A DNA stretch of 64,000 nucleotides, from NCBI RefSeq assembly GCF_004362055.1, contig NZ_SNXB01000002.1, forward strand, positions 434,001-498,000. The letters run 5' to 3'. How positions within the stretch are numbered: the first letter of the stretch is position 1; every line of letters starts with the position of its first letter. Under the pieces are notes generated by a model. It was not told where the DNA came from, did no database searches, and saw only the letters and a list, made by a program, of their open reading frames with translations. This stretch comes from Flavobacterium sp. 245 (lineage in GTDB: Bacteria; Bacteroidota; Bacteroidia; Flavobacteriales; Flavobacteriaceae). The translations under genes and the position numbers were made by a program. Of this stretch, positions 51,876 through 61,588 are shown piece by piece.

Positions 51876-52217
51876 TTAGTAATTTCTTGAATTTTCACCA
51901 CTATGACTGTTTACATCTTTAGATGCTCGAAGACTTATACTTTTTTCGGTACTATTTAAAAGAACTTCTTGAGCCATTTCTTTAATATCCTTACTTTCAG
52001 TTTCTTTGTTTCCTTTTATCCATTCAAACATATTGCTGGTAACATTGAGAATAAAATTAATTCCAATAGTAAGGTATTTCGAGCCAGTTATGGTCTCGGT
52101 ATAATCTCCTCCAACAGTATCTGTTTTATTCAGACCAACATTTGTATTCATATTCTGCCCAGCGTTTATATTGATGTTTTCACCTGCATTTATCGTAAAA
52201 TTCTTCGGTGCACTGGC
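51876..52217 (-). pseudogene. VgrG C-terminal part beyond an in-frame TAG
   Basis: Directly after the TAG at 52218-52220 the same frame continues without another stop for 113 codons: ASAPKNFTINAGENINI, then NAGQNMNTNVGLNKTDTVGG, and ends SGENSRNY. This is the usual C-terminal beta-helix tail of a Bacteroidota VgrG. It also has an internal ATG at 52151 that could start a 91-residue protein. It is either a dead fragment, a separately translated tail, or part of a read-through VgrG. Confidence 0.75.
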
Positions 52218-53684
52218 CTAAATATTTCCCTGTCCGTCCTGAAAAACTTTACTTCCGGCTTTGTCTTCCGTCAGAATAGAACCATCGGCATCGTTGATAA
52301 TGATTTTGCATCCACTTCGGGTTCTTATCGCCTTAATGTCATTTTTTGGAGTATTATAACCTGACAACTCCTGCCCATTATAATGCGCTCCCATAACATA
52401 AGGGCACTGGGCATTTCCGCCTTCAAAACCTACTAGTACCTCCTCATCAATTTCAGGAATAAAATAAAATCCTTTTCCGACTCCGGTATGAGGTTGAATC
52501 ATTCTGATCCACTGGCTAGATTTGTTTCCTGATGCCCAAAAGAATTCCACTCTCACGCGTCCGAGTCCTTCAGGATCATTGTTGTCTTTTATTTTTGCCG
52601 GCTGGGTTTCTGCTCTGGCAAAAACTTTTGTATCTGTATAATGCGGAGCCGAGACATCGTCTGGAATTGCTTTGAATTTGCAGGTATAGTTTCCGTGTAC
52701 TTCTGAGTGGTGTGTGGCTTCTATACAAATCAGATGGCGTTCTGTATTTTCGTCTATGATGGTAAACATTTGTCCCAGTCCTAACGGAAAATAAGAGATT
52801 CCGCTGTAATATACACTGTTGGCATCACTTGCTGCAGTCTGCAGTCTGACCATTTCTTCAAGTTCGTCTTTGCTTTGTGCATTGTTGGTATAGGCTCCAA
52901 CAATCAAACCAGGCTGGGCAACGGTTCCTTGATTGAATCCAATATTTGATGCTAAACCGTCTTTGCTTCCTGATGTGGTTCTGGCTGATGAATTTCGGAT
53001 GTTGGCTGCATTATGATAATCATAACCGCCCAGCGAAATTTTATGCGCACTCATATTCGCTTGTATGGTAAAGTCATGGAGTGATGCCCCGTTGATGAGT
53101 TTTATTTTTGTGTTTTTGATTTGCCCAAACTGCATGCGCATTCCGTCAAAATAGAACCACTGACCGTAACGCAGCGCCAGCCTTTTGAGAAAATTGAAAT
53201 TGGATTCGTTATATTGTGCCATATAACTGAATTCTTTCATATAGGTCGACCTGATAGCATCTCTCTGGTAAAATTCAGTAGGGCCTTCATACAAAAGATC
53301 CAGCACAATATCATCCATTCCTCTTTCCAAATAGGTTCTCGATTTTGGCATGCCGTCAATAACAATGCTGTGGCTTGTACCGCTCACGTGAAGTCCGACC
53401 GGGCTTCCGTTCCTGTCTATCGAAGTCAGTCCGGTTATGATGCCTTTGCTCATCAGTTTGATTCCTGTAAGACTTTTGAAAGTAAAAATAACTTCATTTC
53501 CATTGTAGCTTTTCATTGCCTTGTCCTGTTCTGCGGGAGGTATGACTGCTTTTGCGTTATATTTCCAGACAAACGAAAAATAATGATGATCTGCCATTTT
53601 CTGCGACAGCTTCAAATCATAATAAATAATGTTTTGGGTAAAACCTCCGATAGTAATGTGGACTTGGTCTGAGAAATGTGCCAT
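52218..53684 (-). CDS. vgrG: Type VI secretion tip protein VgrG, split by an amber codon
   Basis: A 488-residue product ending at TAG 52218-52220. The N-terminal part is gp27-like (HFSDQVHITIGGFTQNIIYYDL). The gp5-like OB-fold is at about 365-455 (GLGRVRVEFFWASGNKSSQWIRMIQPHTGVGKGFYFIPEIDEEVLVGF, VMGAHYNGQELSGY). The C-terminal needle is cut after IINDADGSILTEDKAGSKVFQDGQGNI. The frame reopens directly after the TAG; the full protein (51876-53684) would be about 602 residues, the normal family size. The lipase gene follows 3 bases later. The split could be strain-specific decay or conceivably read-through. Confidence 0.9.
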   Translation of the reverse strand: MAHFSDQVHITIGGFTQNIIYYDLKLSQKMADHHYFSFVWKYNAKAVIPPAEQDKAMKSYNGNEVIFTFKSLTGIKLMSKGIITGLTSIDRNGSPVGLHVSGTSHSIVIDGMPKSRTYLERGMDDIVLDLLYEGPTEFYQRDAIRSTYMKEFSYMAQYNESNFNFLKRLALRYGQWFYFDGMRMQFGQIKNTKIKLINGASLHDFTIQANMSAHKISLGGYDYHNAANIRNSSARTTSGSKDGLASNIGFNQGTVAQPGLIVGAYTNNAQSKDELEEMVRLQTAASDANSVYYSGISYFPLGLGQMFTIIDENTERHLICIEATHHSEVHGNYTCKFKAIPDDVSAPHYTDTKVFARAETQPAKIKDNNDPEGLGRVRVEFFWASGNKSSQWIRMIQPHTGVGKGFYFIPEIDEEVLVGFEGGNAQCPYVMGAHYNGQELSGYNTPKNDIKAIRTRSGCKIIINDADGSILTEDKAGSKVFQDGQGNI

Positions 53685-53710
53685 AAATTTTTGGTGATTG
53701 GTTAATGTTT

Positions 53711-53762
53711 AATATTTCCAAAAGAAATATCAAACGAAATCGTTTCCATAAAAATAGAAACG
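53711..53762. promoter_or_regulatory. Stacked inverted repeats before vgrG
   Basis: ATATTTC-N5-GAAATAT (53712-53730), AAACGA-AA-TCGTTT (53732-53745) and CGTTTC-N10-GAAACG (53741-53762) lie 27-78 bases before the vgrG ATG. They may bind a regulator. No clean TAnnTTTG was found. Confidence 0.45.
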
Positions 53763-53829
53763 TAACCAAAAAATAGTTGAACTAAAAAAGGTTTATTTAT
53801 AACTTAATAGGATATAATAAAGTGAGGCT

Positions 53830-53862
53830 AAAAAAAAACGTCCCGAAATTCGGGACGTTTTT
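53830..53862. terminator. Terminator after the His-rich protein gene
   Basis: AAAAAAACGTCCCGAA faces TTCGGGACGTTTTT, close to the hairpin at 49081-49110. It lies about 20 bases beyond the stop at 53884. Confidence 0.85.
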
Positions 53863-53883
53863 CTTTGTCATGTTTAAATTTGC

Positions 53884-54345
53884 TTAATGGTGATCGTGGT
53901 TTTTATCTGAATGCTTATCGTTTCCTTTATTTTCAGACTTATGTTTTCCATTTGAAGGATTGTTTTTTTGAGGTTTTTCGCCTCTGTTTTTCTGTGGTTT
54001 GCCTTTATATCCTTTTGGATATTCTGCTCTGTGTTTCTTATGATACGTATAAGGAGCGTCTCCTCTGTAATCATTCAAAACTACTTTATAACCTGAGTAA
54101 AGATCATATTGTCTGTATCTTTCCGGAAGCCTTTTTGCGCGTACCCATTTTCCGTTATTATCAGAAATAAATACACTTTGATTTACATCATAATAAACAT
54201 CAATATCTGGCAAATAATAATATCTGCTGCTATCATAACCAACCGGTCCCCAATTTGGCGGTGTTCCAATATTTACATTAACTGAAACCTGTGCCTGAGC
54301 AAAAACACTTGTAAAAAGCATTAAGGCGAATACTAACTTTTTCAT
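53884..54345 (-). CDS. Secreted basic, His-rich protein of unknown function
   Basis: A 153-residue protein with a signal peptide (about 1-19, FTSVFAQAQ). The middle (WGPVGYDSSRYYYLPDIDVYYDVNQSVFISDNNGKWVRAKRLPERYRQYDLYSGYKVV) resembles small periplasmic proteins with tyrosine- and tryptophan-rich strands found in Flavobacteria. The C-terminal 50 residues are low-complexity K/N/H/G and end KHSDKNHDHH, which might bind metals. No named family can be assigned with confidence. It is transcribed alone. Confidence 0.8.
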   Translation of the reverse strand: MKKLVFALMLFTSVFAQAQVSVNVNIGTPPNWGPVGYDSSRYYYLPDIDVYYDVNQSVFISDNNGKWVRAKRLPERYRQYDLYSGYKVVLNDYRGDAPYTYHKKHRAEYPKGYKGKPQKNRGEKPQKNNPSNGKHKSENKGNDKHSDKNHDHH

Positions 54346-54479
54346 CTTTTTTAAATTTTAATTATTAATTACGATAGATACTAATCGAAAGTAATGCCAA
54401 ATTTCTATTTAATAGCATTCATTATACAAAAACACCAAACTAATCGACGAAAAGTACTTCTCAACCGATATACATTGCA

Positions 54480-54511
54480 AAAAAACATCTCAGAATTTGA
54501 GATGTTTTTTT
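54480..54511 (-). terminator. Terminator of the RND efflux operon
   Basis: AAAAACATCTCA and TGAGATGTTTTTTT pair around a short loop, just after the channel gene stop at 54519. Confidence 0.8.
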
Positions 54512-54518
54512 GTGAATT

Positions 54519-55925
54519 TTATTTCCAACCGCCACCTAAAGCTCGGTACAAGTCAACAACAGCCTGCAGTTTTTGCAAATTATCATTGATACCGCTTAAT
54601 TGCGCAGCCAGTAAATTTTGCTCAGAAGTTAATACATCTGTATAATTTGTAGCCGAGCTGTATTCTAAAAGCTGTTGTGTATAATCTACAGCTTTTACTA
54701 AAGCTTCGATTTGTTTGGTTCTTGAATCTTCTTTTTCGGTTGCCATTTGATACGCATACAAAGCATTTGAAACTTCCTGCCCTGCTGTTAATAAACTTTG
54801 CTGAAAATTATTGTAAGCCTGTAATTGCTGTGACTGAGCGGTTGTCAATCGCATTTTGTTGAGTCCTTTATTGAATATTGGTTGCGTTAATCCGCCAATA
54901 ATCGAATAAAAAACAGAATTGGTAAAAAAGTCTGTTAATTGCAAATTCGAAAACCCGCCACTTGCTGTAAGTGTTAAACTTGGATAAAAATAAGTTTTAG
55001 CCAAATTTGTCGACTCAAAAGCGACTCTGAAATTAAATTCCGCTTGACGGACATCGGGACGATTTTCCAATAATTGAGAAGGCAAACCTAAAGCAAGATT
55101 TTCAGGAATAATCTGCGAATCTAATGTTCCTCTTTCGATTGGTCCAGGAGCCTGTCCTAATAAAATATTAATAACATTTTCGGTTTCGCGAATTCTTTGT
55201 TTTAAATCAGGAATCAAAACTTCGGCTGCATGCTGATTGGCTTCGCTCTGTACTACGGCTGCGCCAGTCACAATTGCTCCTTCTTTTAATTCCTTTATTG
55301 TTGCAACATTTTTAATACGGCTTTCTAGCGTTTCCTGCGTAATTTGCAATTGCTTATCATAAGCAAGCAATAAAAAATAATTGTTTGCAATATCTGAAAT
55401 CAACTGTGTCTGAACGGCCTGTTTTGCAGCATCTGAAGCCAGATAAGTTGCTAGCGCAGCTCTTTTAGAACTACTTAATTTTCCCCAAATATCAGCTTCC
55501 CAACTTGTACTTAAACCTAATTTATAAGTTGTTGTTAACGTGTTGATATTAATTCCTGCCGGAAAATTAAGTCCAGCCTCAGATTGTTTAGTGCGTGTTG
55601 CATTTGCATCCAGGCTTAAAGTTGGATAATATGCTAATTTGCTTTGACGCAATGAAGCATTTGCTTGAACAATGTTTTCAATTGCATTTTTAAGATTCAG
55701 ATTTTGATCAAGTCCTTTTTGGATTAAGGCGTTCAGTTTTTCATCTTTAAAAACGGTCTGCCAAGGCATATTAGCAATAGTAGTCGAATCGGCGGAAGCC
55801 TGATCTCGGTACAATTTATCTGTCGACAGCGTTGTGGGGCGTTCGTACTTTTTGGTAACAGAGCACGCACTCAAAAGTACGGCTGTCATTACCATCAAAA
55901 TATATTTATTTGAACTATTTGTCAT
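54519..55925 (-). CDS. RND efflux outer-membrane channel (OprM/NodT family lipoprotein)
   Basis: A 468-residue outer-membrane factor with a lipobox (VLLSAC, Cys21). The NodT/OprM pattern is present: PWQTVFKDEKLNALIQKGLDQNLNLKNA, LSLDANATRTKQ, AEVLIPDLKQRIRETENVINILLGQAPGPIERG, LENRPDVRQAEFNFR and YTDVLTSEQNLLAAQLSG. It forms the trimeric exit duct. Third gene of the MFP-RND-OMF operon; the gap to the pump gene is 17 bases. Confidence 0.94.
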   Translation of the reverse strand: MTNSSNKYILMVMTAVLLSACSVTKKYERPTTLSTDKLYRDQASADSTTIANMPWQTVFKDEKLNALIQKGLDQNLNLKNAIENIVQANASLRQSKLAYYPTLSLDANATRTKQSEAGLNFPAGININTLTTTYKLGLSTSWEADIWGKLSSSKRAALATYLASDAAKQAVQTQLISDIANNYFLLLAYDKQLQITQETLESRIKNVATIKELKEGAIVTGAAVVQSEANQHAAEVLIPDLKQRIRETENVINILLGQAPGPIERGTLDSQIIPENLALGLPSQLLENRPDVRQAEFNFRVAFESTNLAKTYFYPSLTLTASGGFSNLQLTDFFTNSVFYSIIGGLTQPIFNKGLNKMRLTTAQSQQLQAYNNFQQSLLTAGQEVSNALYAYQMATEKEDSRTKQIEALVKAVDYTQQLLEYSSATNYTDVLTSEQNLLAAQLSGINDNLQKLQAVVDLYRALGGGWK

Positions 55926-55942
55926 TTCTTTTGAATTAAATT

Positions 55943-58900
55943 TTATGCTTTATGAGCTTCTAATAAATGATCATCTTCTTCATCGTCATCATCATAACTT
56001 TCCTTTGCCGGACCGCTAACTCTTTCCTGTAATGTCTGAAAAATGATAAACAAAACCGGAATCACAAAAACTCCTAAAATGGTTCCAATCAGCATGCCGC
56101 CAACAGCTCCTGTACCAATCGATCTGTTCCCTACTGCTCCGGCTCCCGACGCAAACATCAACGGAACAAGTCCGAGAATAAAAGCGAATGATGTCATCAA
56201 AATTGGTCGCAGACGCGCTACGGCTCCTTCAATTGCTGCTTGAACAATTGGCAGTCCTTTTCGTCTTCTGTCTAAAGCAAATTCGACAATCAAAATACCG
56301 TTCTTCGCTAGAAGTCCGATTAACATGATTAAAGAAATCTGCAGATAAATATTACTATTCAATTTGAAAATAATCGAGAACAAATAAGCTCCCGCCAATC
56401 CAAACGGAATTGAAAATAACACCGCAAAAGGGAGAATATAACTCTCGTACTGCGCACTTAACAAGAAGTAAACAAATACCAGACACAGAATAAATATGAA
56501 TATTGTTTCACTTCCAGAAGCTAATTCTTCACGCGTTAAACCTGAAAATTCATATCCGTAACCTGCTGGAAGATTTTCGGCTGCAACTTCCTGAATGGCT
56601 TTAATAGCATCGCCTGAACTGTAGCCCGGTTTTGGTGCTCCAGTAATCGAAATAGAGGTAAACAAGTTAAATCTTGAAATCGATTCGGGACCAAAAACTC
56701 TTGTCATATTTACAAACTCTGTAATTGGCGCCATAGTTCCGGCATTATTACGGACAAAAATTTTATTCAATCCTTCAGTATTGGTACGGAATTCTGGAGA
56801 AGCTTGAATCATAACACGATATTGTTTCCCGAATTTATTGAAATTCGAAGCATACAATCCACCATAATATCCTTGCATAGTTGATAAAATCGTATTTACA
56901 GAAACTCCGGCATCTTTGGCTTTTGCCAAATTAATATCCATCATATACTGCGGAAATCCAGGATTAAATGGTGTTGTGGCATATTGAATTTCTGGACGTT
57001 CTGCTAATTTCGCCAAAAACTCATTATTGACTTTATAGAATTCGGCAGTAGTATGTCCACCTTTGTCTTGCAATTGGAATTCAAATCCACCACTTTGTCC
57101 AAAACCTTGAATAGTTGGCGGTGAAATAAAGAAAATATTAGCTTCGCGAATGCCACTCGTTTTTGCAAAAAGCTGTCCAATTACGTCATCAACACTAAGG
57201 TCACGTTCATCCCATGGTTTCAATTTCACAATAACCATACTGTAGGCACTACCTGCTCCGGCTGTAAAGTTCTGCCCGACAATTCGAAGTGTATTTTTTA
57301 CTCCCGGAATTGTCTTCGCGATACTGTCTACTCTTTTAGCAATTACATCAGAACGCTCCATAGAAGCGGACGGCGGTAAACTAATATTAGCAAAAACAGT
57401 TCCCTGATCTTCAGAAGGAACGAAAGCAGATGGCGTGGTTTTCATCATATAAAATAAAGACAAACCTGCTATTAAAATCGAAGCCAATACAATCCATTTT
57501 TTTACAGAAAGAAAACTTACAGAACGCTTGTATCTTTCGGTTACATTATCAAATGCAACGTTAAATGAAGTGTAAAAACGCTGCAAATAACTTTTATGTT
57601 TATGATCGTCTGCATGCGGTTTCAATAAAAGTGCACATAAAGCTGGACTTAGCGTCAAGGCATTTACAGCAGAAAGAATAATCGCTACAGCAAGCGTAAT
57701 ACCAAATTGTTTGTAGAAAACTCCAGTTGATCCTGTAATAAAAGTAACTGGAATAAATACTGCTGCCATTACTAAAGTAATCGAAATAATCGCTCCGGAA
57801 ATTTCGTCCATAGCGTGAATGGTCGCCTTTTTAGCCGATTTATATCCGTGATCGAGTTTGGCGTGAACGGCCTCGACGACCACAATCGCATCATCAACGA
57901 CAATACCAATGGCGAGAACCATCGCAAAAAGCGTCAATAAGTTGATCGTAAATCCGAATAAATTTAGGAAGAAAAACGTTCCTACAATCGCAACCGGAAC
58001 CGCAATCGCCGGAATTAAAGTCGATCTAAAATCTTGAAGGAAAATAAAAACTACAATGAAAACTAATATAAAAGCTTCAATCAAAGTGTGAATTACTTTC
58101 TCAATAGAAGCATCCAAATTTTCGTTGACATCTACCATGATGGTATATTTCATTCCTTTTGGAAAACTCTTTGCGGCTTCTTCAATTAACTTTTTAGAAT
58201 TGATAATTACATCACGTGCATTTGAGCCAGGAGTCTGGCTGATTGCCATTGCTGCCGATTCTACACCGTTTGTTTTGATAGTTGATGAATAACTTAAAGA
58301 TCCTAACTCTACTTTGGCAATGTCTTTCAAACGAAGCATTTGTCCATTCCCAACAGATTTTATAATGATATTTTCAAACTCCTGAGCACTTGTTAAACGT
58401 CCTTTATATTTAATTACATATTGAAATGCCTGATTTCCGTTTTCACCAAATTTACCTGGCGCTGCCTCGATATTCTGCTCTGCCAAAGCGGCTGAAATAT
58501 CACTCGGAATCAATTTATATTGCTGCATTACATCTGGTTTAAGCCAGATTCTCATCGAGTAATCTTTTGCACCAAAAACGGTTACATCTCCTACTCCAAC
58601 TACACGTTGAATTTGTGGCACAAGATTGATCTTCGCATAATTTTGAAGAAACGTCTGATCGTATGCTTTATCATCACTATATAAAGAGAAAATCAGCAAG
58701 TTACTGCTCTGGCTTTTAGTTACCGTCACTCCTGCCTGAGTTACCTCTACAGGCAATAAACTTGTAGCTCTTGAAACCCTGTTTTGCACGTTTACCGCAG
58801 CTAAATCTGGATTTGTACCTACTTTAAAGAAAATTTTGATAGAAGCATTTCCGTCATTTGTGGCTGTAGAAGTCATGTAAGTCATGTTTTCTACACCATT

Positions 58901-59107
58901 AATCTGCTCTTCCAATGGAATTACGATACTTTTCAGTACCACATCGGCATTGGCACCTGTATAACTAGCCGAAACATTTACTGTTGGCGGTGCGATATCC
59001 GGATATTGAGAAATAGGCAACTCAATCAATCCTAAAACACCCAAAATAACAATAATAACAGATATTACTGTTGAGAGTACAGGTCGTTGTATAAATTTTT
59101 TAAACAT
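55943..59107 (-). CDS. RND multidrug efflux pump (HAE1, AcrB/MexB type)
   Basis: A 1054-residue inner-membrane pump with twelve helices. HAE1 motifs are clear: MFKKFIQRPVLSTVISVIIVILG, GVENMTYMTSTATNDGNASI, TM4 with the proton-relay Asp pair (AIGIVVDDAIVVVEAVH), SALTLSPALCALLL-like segment, and RPILMTSFAFILGLVPLMFASGAG. It exports drugs and detergents by proton antiport with its partner adaptor and channel. Starts 6 bases after the adaptor stop. The divergent LytS/LytTR pair is a natural candidate regulator. Confidence 0.96.
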   Translation of the reverse strand: MFKKFIQRPVLSTVISVIIVILGVLGLIELPISQYPDIAPPTVNVSASYTGANADVVLKSIVIPLEEQINGVENMTYMTSTATNDGNASIKIFFKVGTNPDLAAVNVQNRVSRATSLLPVEVTQAGVTVTKSQSSNLLIFSLYSDDKAYDQTFLQNYAKINLVPQIQRVVGVGDVTVFGAKDYSMRIWLKPDVMQQYKLIPSDISAALAEQNIEAAPGKFGENGNQAFQYVIKYKGRLTSAQEFENIIIKSVGNGQMLRLKDIAKVELGSLSYSSTIKTNGVESAAMAISQTPGSNARDVIINSKKLIEEAAKSFPKGMKYTIMVDVNENLDASIEKVIHTLIEAFILVFIVVFIFLQDFRSTLIPAIAVPVAIVGTFFFLNLFGFTINLLTLFAMVLAIGIVVDDAIVVVEAVHAKLDHGYKSAKKATIHAMDEISGAIISITLVMAAVFIPVTFITGSTGVFYKQFGITLAVAIILSAVNALTLSPALCALLLKPHADDHKHKSYLQRFYTSFNVAFDNVTERYKRSVSFLSVKKWIVLASILIAGLSLFYMMKTTPSAFVPSEDQGTVFANISLPPSASMERSDVIAKRVDSIAKTIPGVKNTLRIVGQNFTAGAGSAYSMVIVKLKPWDERDLSVDDVIGQLFAKTSGIREANIFFISPPTIQGFGQSGGFEFQLQDKGGHTTAEFYKVNNEFLAKLAERPEIQYATTPFNPGFPQYMMDINLAKAKDAGVSVNTILSTMQGYYGGLYASNFNKFGKQYRVMIQASPEFRTNTEGLNKIFVRNNAGTMAPITEFVNMTRVFGPESISRFNLFTSISITGAPKPGYSSGDAIKAIQEVAAENLPAGYGYEFSGLTREELASGSETIFIFILCLVFVYFLLSAQYESYILPFAVLFSIPFGLAGAYLFSIIFKLNSNIYLQISLIMLIGLLAKNGILIVEFALDRRRKGLPIVQAAIEGAVARLRPILMTSFAFILGLVPLMFASGAGAVGNRSIGTGAVGGMLIGTILGVFVIPVLFIIFQTLQERVSGPAKESYDDDDEEDDHLLEAHKA

Positions 59108-59113
59108 TTGTTT

Positions 59114-60277
59114 TTATTTTAAATCGGCGTAAACTTTATCTGAAGATTGATTTTGGCTCTTAATTTCTGTTCCGTCTTTCAGTGTTGCCACTCCTTCAAG
59201 AACAATTTGATCTCCAGTCTGCAAACCGCTGGTTACCACATAATAATTTCCTGCACTGTTATCTAAAATGGTAATATTGGCACTTTTTGTTTTACCATCT
59301 TTTCCAACAGTAACCGCAAATATTTTGTCCTGAAGCTCATAAGTTGCGCTTTGCGGAATAATCAAGGCTTCTTTTACTTCATTTGGAATTCTAACAGTGG
59401 TACTGCTTCCACTTCTAATAATGCTTTTTGGATTTGCAAAACGTGCTCTAAAAGTAACCGAACCCGTTTCGGTATTAATTAAACCATTTACGGTTTCAAC
59501 TCGGCCTTTTTCAGAATAAGGTGTCCCGTCAGACAGCACTAATGAAACCGCAGGCATATTTTGGATTTTTTGTGCCAATGTTGTACCTGGCGTTTTGCTT
59601 TCTGTAAAATCTAAAAGCTTTTTTTCATTTATCGCAAAATAAGCATACACATTTCCGATGCTCGAAACTGTAGTCAAAGCATCAGCAGTATTTGAGCTTA
59701 CTAAACTTCCCAAACGAAACGGAATTGAACCGACAACTCCATTCACCGGACTTGTTACAGTTGTATAACCTAAATTTGTTTTAGCATTGACTAAAGCTGC
59801 ATTCGCCTGCGCCAGCGTTGCCATAGCCGATTCATAAGTGTATTGTGCTGATTCTAAATCGTATTTACTGATAATTCCTTTTTCAACTAACGGTCTCACT
59901 TTATTAACTGCCAGTTTTGCTGCGCTTACTTCTGCCTGAGCACTTTTTATGCTGGCACTTGCAGTGCGAACCTGCTGTTCATATTCTGGCGCGCTAATTT
60001 TAAACAATGGCTGTCCTGCTTTTACTACAGCGCCTTCATCTACAAAAATCTTATCAATATAACCTTCAACTCTAGGACGTATTTCAATATTTTGCTGTCC
60101 TTGAATACTGGCAGGATAATCGCTGTATAATGTTGCAGACTCTGGTTGCAGCGTCAGGGTTTTATACTCTTTAACCTGTGGCGCAGCTCCGGCCTGAGCC
60201 GATTTATCATTTTTATTACCGCAAGAGACGATAATAACTGAGGCTGCGAAAATGCTTAAAAATGATTGCTTATTCAT
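59114..60277 (-). CDS. RND efflux periplasmic adaptor (AcrA/MexA type)
   Basis: A 387-residue membrane fusion lipoprotein (SVIIVSCGN lipobox, Cys19). Domains in order: lipoyl half (IEIRPRVEGYIDKIFVDEGAVVKAGQPLFKI), alpha-hairpin (QQVRTASASIKSAQAEVSAAK...YESAMATLAQANAALVNAKTNL), second lipoyl half (GYTTVTSPVNGVVGSIPFRLGSLV), then the beta-barrel and membrane-proximal domain (IPQSATYELQDKIFAVTV). It joins the pump to the outer channel. First gene of the operon. Confidence 0.95.
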   Translation of the reverse strand: MNKQSFLSIFAASVIIVSCGNKNDKSAQAGAAPQVKEYKTLTLQPESATLYSDYPASIQGQQNIEIRPRVEGYIDKIFVDEGAVVKAGQPLFKISAPEYEQQVRTASASIKSAQAEVSAAKLAVNKVRPLVEKGIISKYDLESAQYTYESAMATLAQANAALVNAKTNLGYTTVTSPVNGVVGSIPFRLGSLVSSNTADALTTVSSIGNVYAYFAINEKKLLDFTESKTPGTTLAQKIQNMPAVSLVLSDGTPYSEKGRVETVNGLINTETGSVTFRARFANPKSIIRSGSSTTVRIPNEVKEALIIPQSATYELQDKIFAVTVGKDGKTKSANITILDNSAGNYYVVTSGLQTGDQIVLEGVATLKDGTEIKSQNQSSDKVYADLK

Positions 60278-60408
60278 TGTGAAAATGTGTAATTATCTAT
60301 TTATTAATAAGCAAAAGAACTAAAATAGAACACGCAAAATTTTTAGAATAGACGAACAGCGAAGCACAATCGATAGAGACAGCCTGACACCCGACGGTTT
60401 TTTTTCAG

Positions 60409-60428
60409 AATTAAACAAGCGTTTAATT
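60409..60428. promoter_or_regulatory. AATTAAAC-N4-GTTTAATT operator candidate
   Basis: A perfect inverted repeat with 8-base arms in the 267-base region between the efflux operon and the LytS-type kinase. A second pair, CCGACG and CGTCGG (60392-60397, 60436-60441), encloses it. Confidence 0.45.
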
Positions 60429-60544
60429 TGTATGCTCGTCGGTTAAAAAATGGTTTCTGATGGCTGTAACGTTATTTTGGGCGATTGGTTCCAGATCGTA
60501 TTCAAATAAAATGTAATATTGTCTTTAAAAAATCATAACTTATA

Positions 60545-61588
60545 ATGGCTTCAAACATTTACAGACCCTATTTATTTGCCGGACTGCATATTCTCGGCTG
60601 GTTATTATTAGGTTTTATAATGCTGTTTTACATTCCTTTAACTTGGAATGTAGTTCTTCCTGGGGTATTTTGGCTTTGGCAGATAATTGTCTTGTTTCTT
60701 CTAATTGTCATTTTTTATTCTAATGCCAAAATCATAGTTCCAAAAACCATTATTAAAGACAATACATCGCCATTTTTGCTGTGGATTTTTCTTGTCATCT
60801 TTGCTTTGCAATTCATAGCTTATTTTTATAATCTACAAACCGACGTACATACAAAAGTCAGTTTAGTTCTGGGTTTCAAAAAATACAGAAATCCTTATTT
60901 CGACAATTACGTTTTCATGCTTACTTTATTGGTTTTGGGAATCAGTACCAGCTGGGCGATGCTACAACATTGGCAAAAAGCGGCACAACACAAACAAAAA
61001 TTGGAACAGGATAAAACCATGGCCGAATTAGCAATGCTGAAGGCACAAATTAATCCGCACTTTTTTTTCAATTCGCTAAACAGCATTTACTCGCTTACTT
61101 ATACTGATATTGAAGATTCCAGAAATGCGCTTCATACTTTAAGCCGAATGATGCGCTACCTGCTTTACAGCACCGAAGAAACAACGACTTTGCTTAAAGA
61201 AGCTGAATTTATGAAGGATTTTATAGCGCTGATGAAACTTCGGGCGAACAGCAAACTCACGATTACTACTGATATTCCTGAAAAATTGCCTGATTATCCG
61301 ATTGTTCCAATGTTATTACTTCCTCTTGTCGAAAATGCATTTAAACACGGAATTCACGCTACAGACAAAAGCGAAATTTATATTAAGCTGCGCCAAAATG
61401 GAAGCAATCTTGATTTTGAAGTAGAAAATACTTATTTCGAAAAATCTGGAACTTCAGATGAAGGTGGAATTGGCTTGACCAATACGAAACGCCGACTTCA
61501 TTTGATTTATCCAAACAAACATACATTAAAAGCCGGCGTTGCTTCAAATGGAAAATATAATGTAAAACTGCAGCTAAATTTAGAATAA
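60545..61588 (+). CDS. LytS/YehU-type sensor histidine kinase
   Basis: A 347-residue kinase with four predicted membrane helices (about 12-32, 40-60, 77-97, 122-140). The phospho-acceptor is His172 in AQINPHFFFNSLNSIYSL; the N-box is LLLPLVENAFKHGIH. The ATPase part ends with a clear GGIGLTNTKRRLHLIYP G-box. Its last base overlaps the first of the response regulator gene (ATGA-type junction at 61588). The divergent RND operon is the likely target of the pair. Confidence 0.94.
   Translation: MASNIYRPYLFAGLHILGWLLLGFIMLFYIPLTWNVVLPGVFWLWQIIVLFLLIVIFYSNAKIIVPKTIIKDNTSPFLLWIFLVIFALQFIAYFYNLQTDVHTKVSLVLGFKKYRNPYFDNYVFMLTLLVLGISTSWAMLQHWQKAAQHKQKLEQDKTMAELAMLKAQINPHFFFNSLNSIYSLTYTDIEDSRNALHTLSRMMRYLLYSTEETTTLLKEAEFMKDFIALMKLRANSKLTITTDIPEKLPDYPIVPMLLLPLVENAFKHGIHATDKSEIYIKLRQNGSNLDFEVENTYFEKSGTSDEGGIGLTNTKRRLHLIYPNKHTLKAGVASNGKYNVKLQLNLE

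Noticed and set aside
53121..53672. 183-residue open frame antisense to vgrG
   Set aside because: Shadow of the well-supported VgrG frame, with no recognisable motifs.
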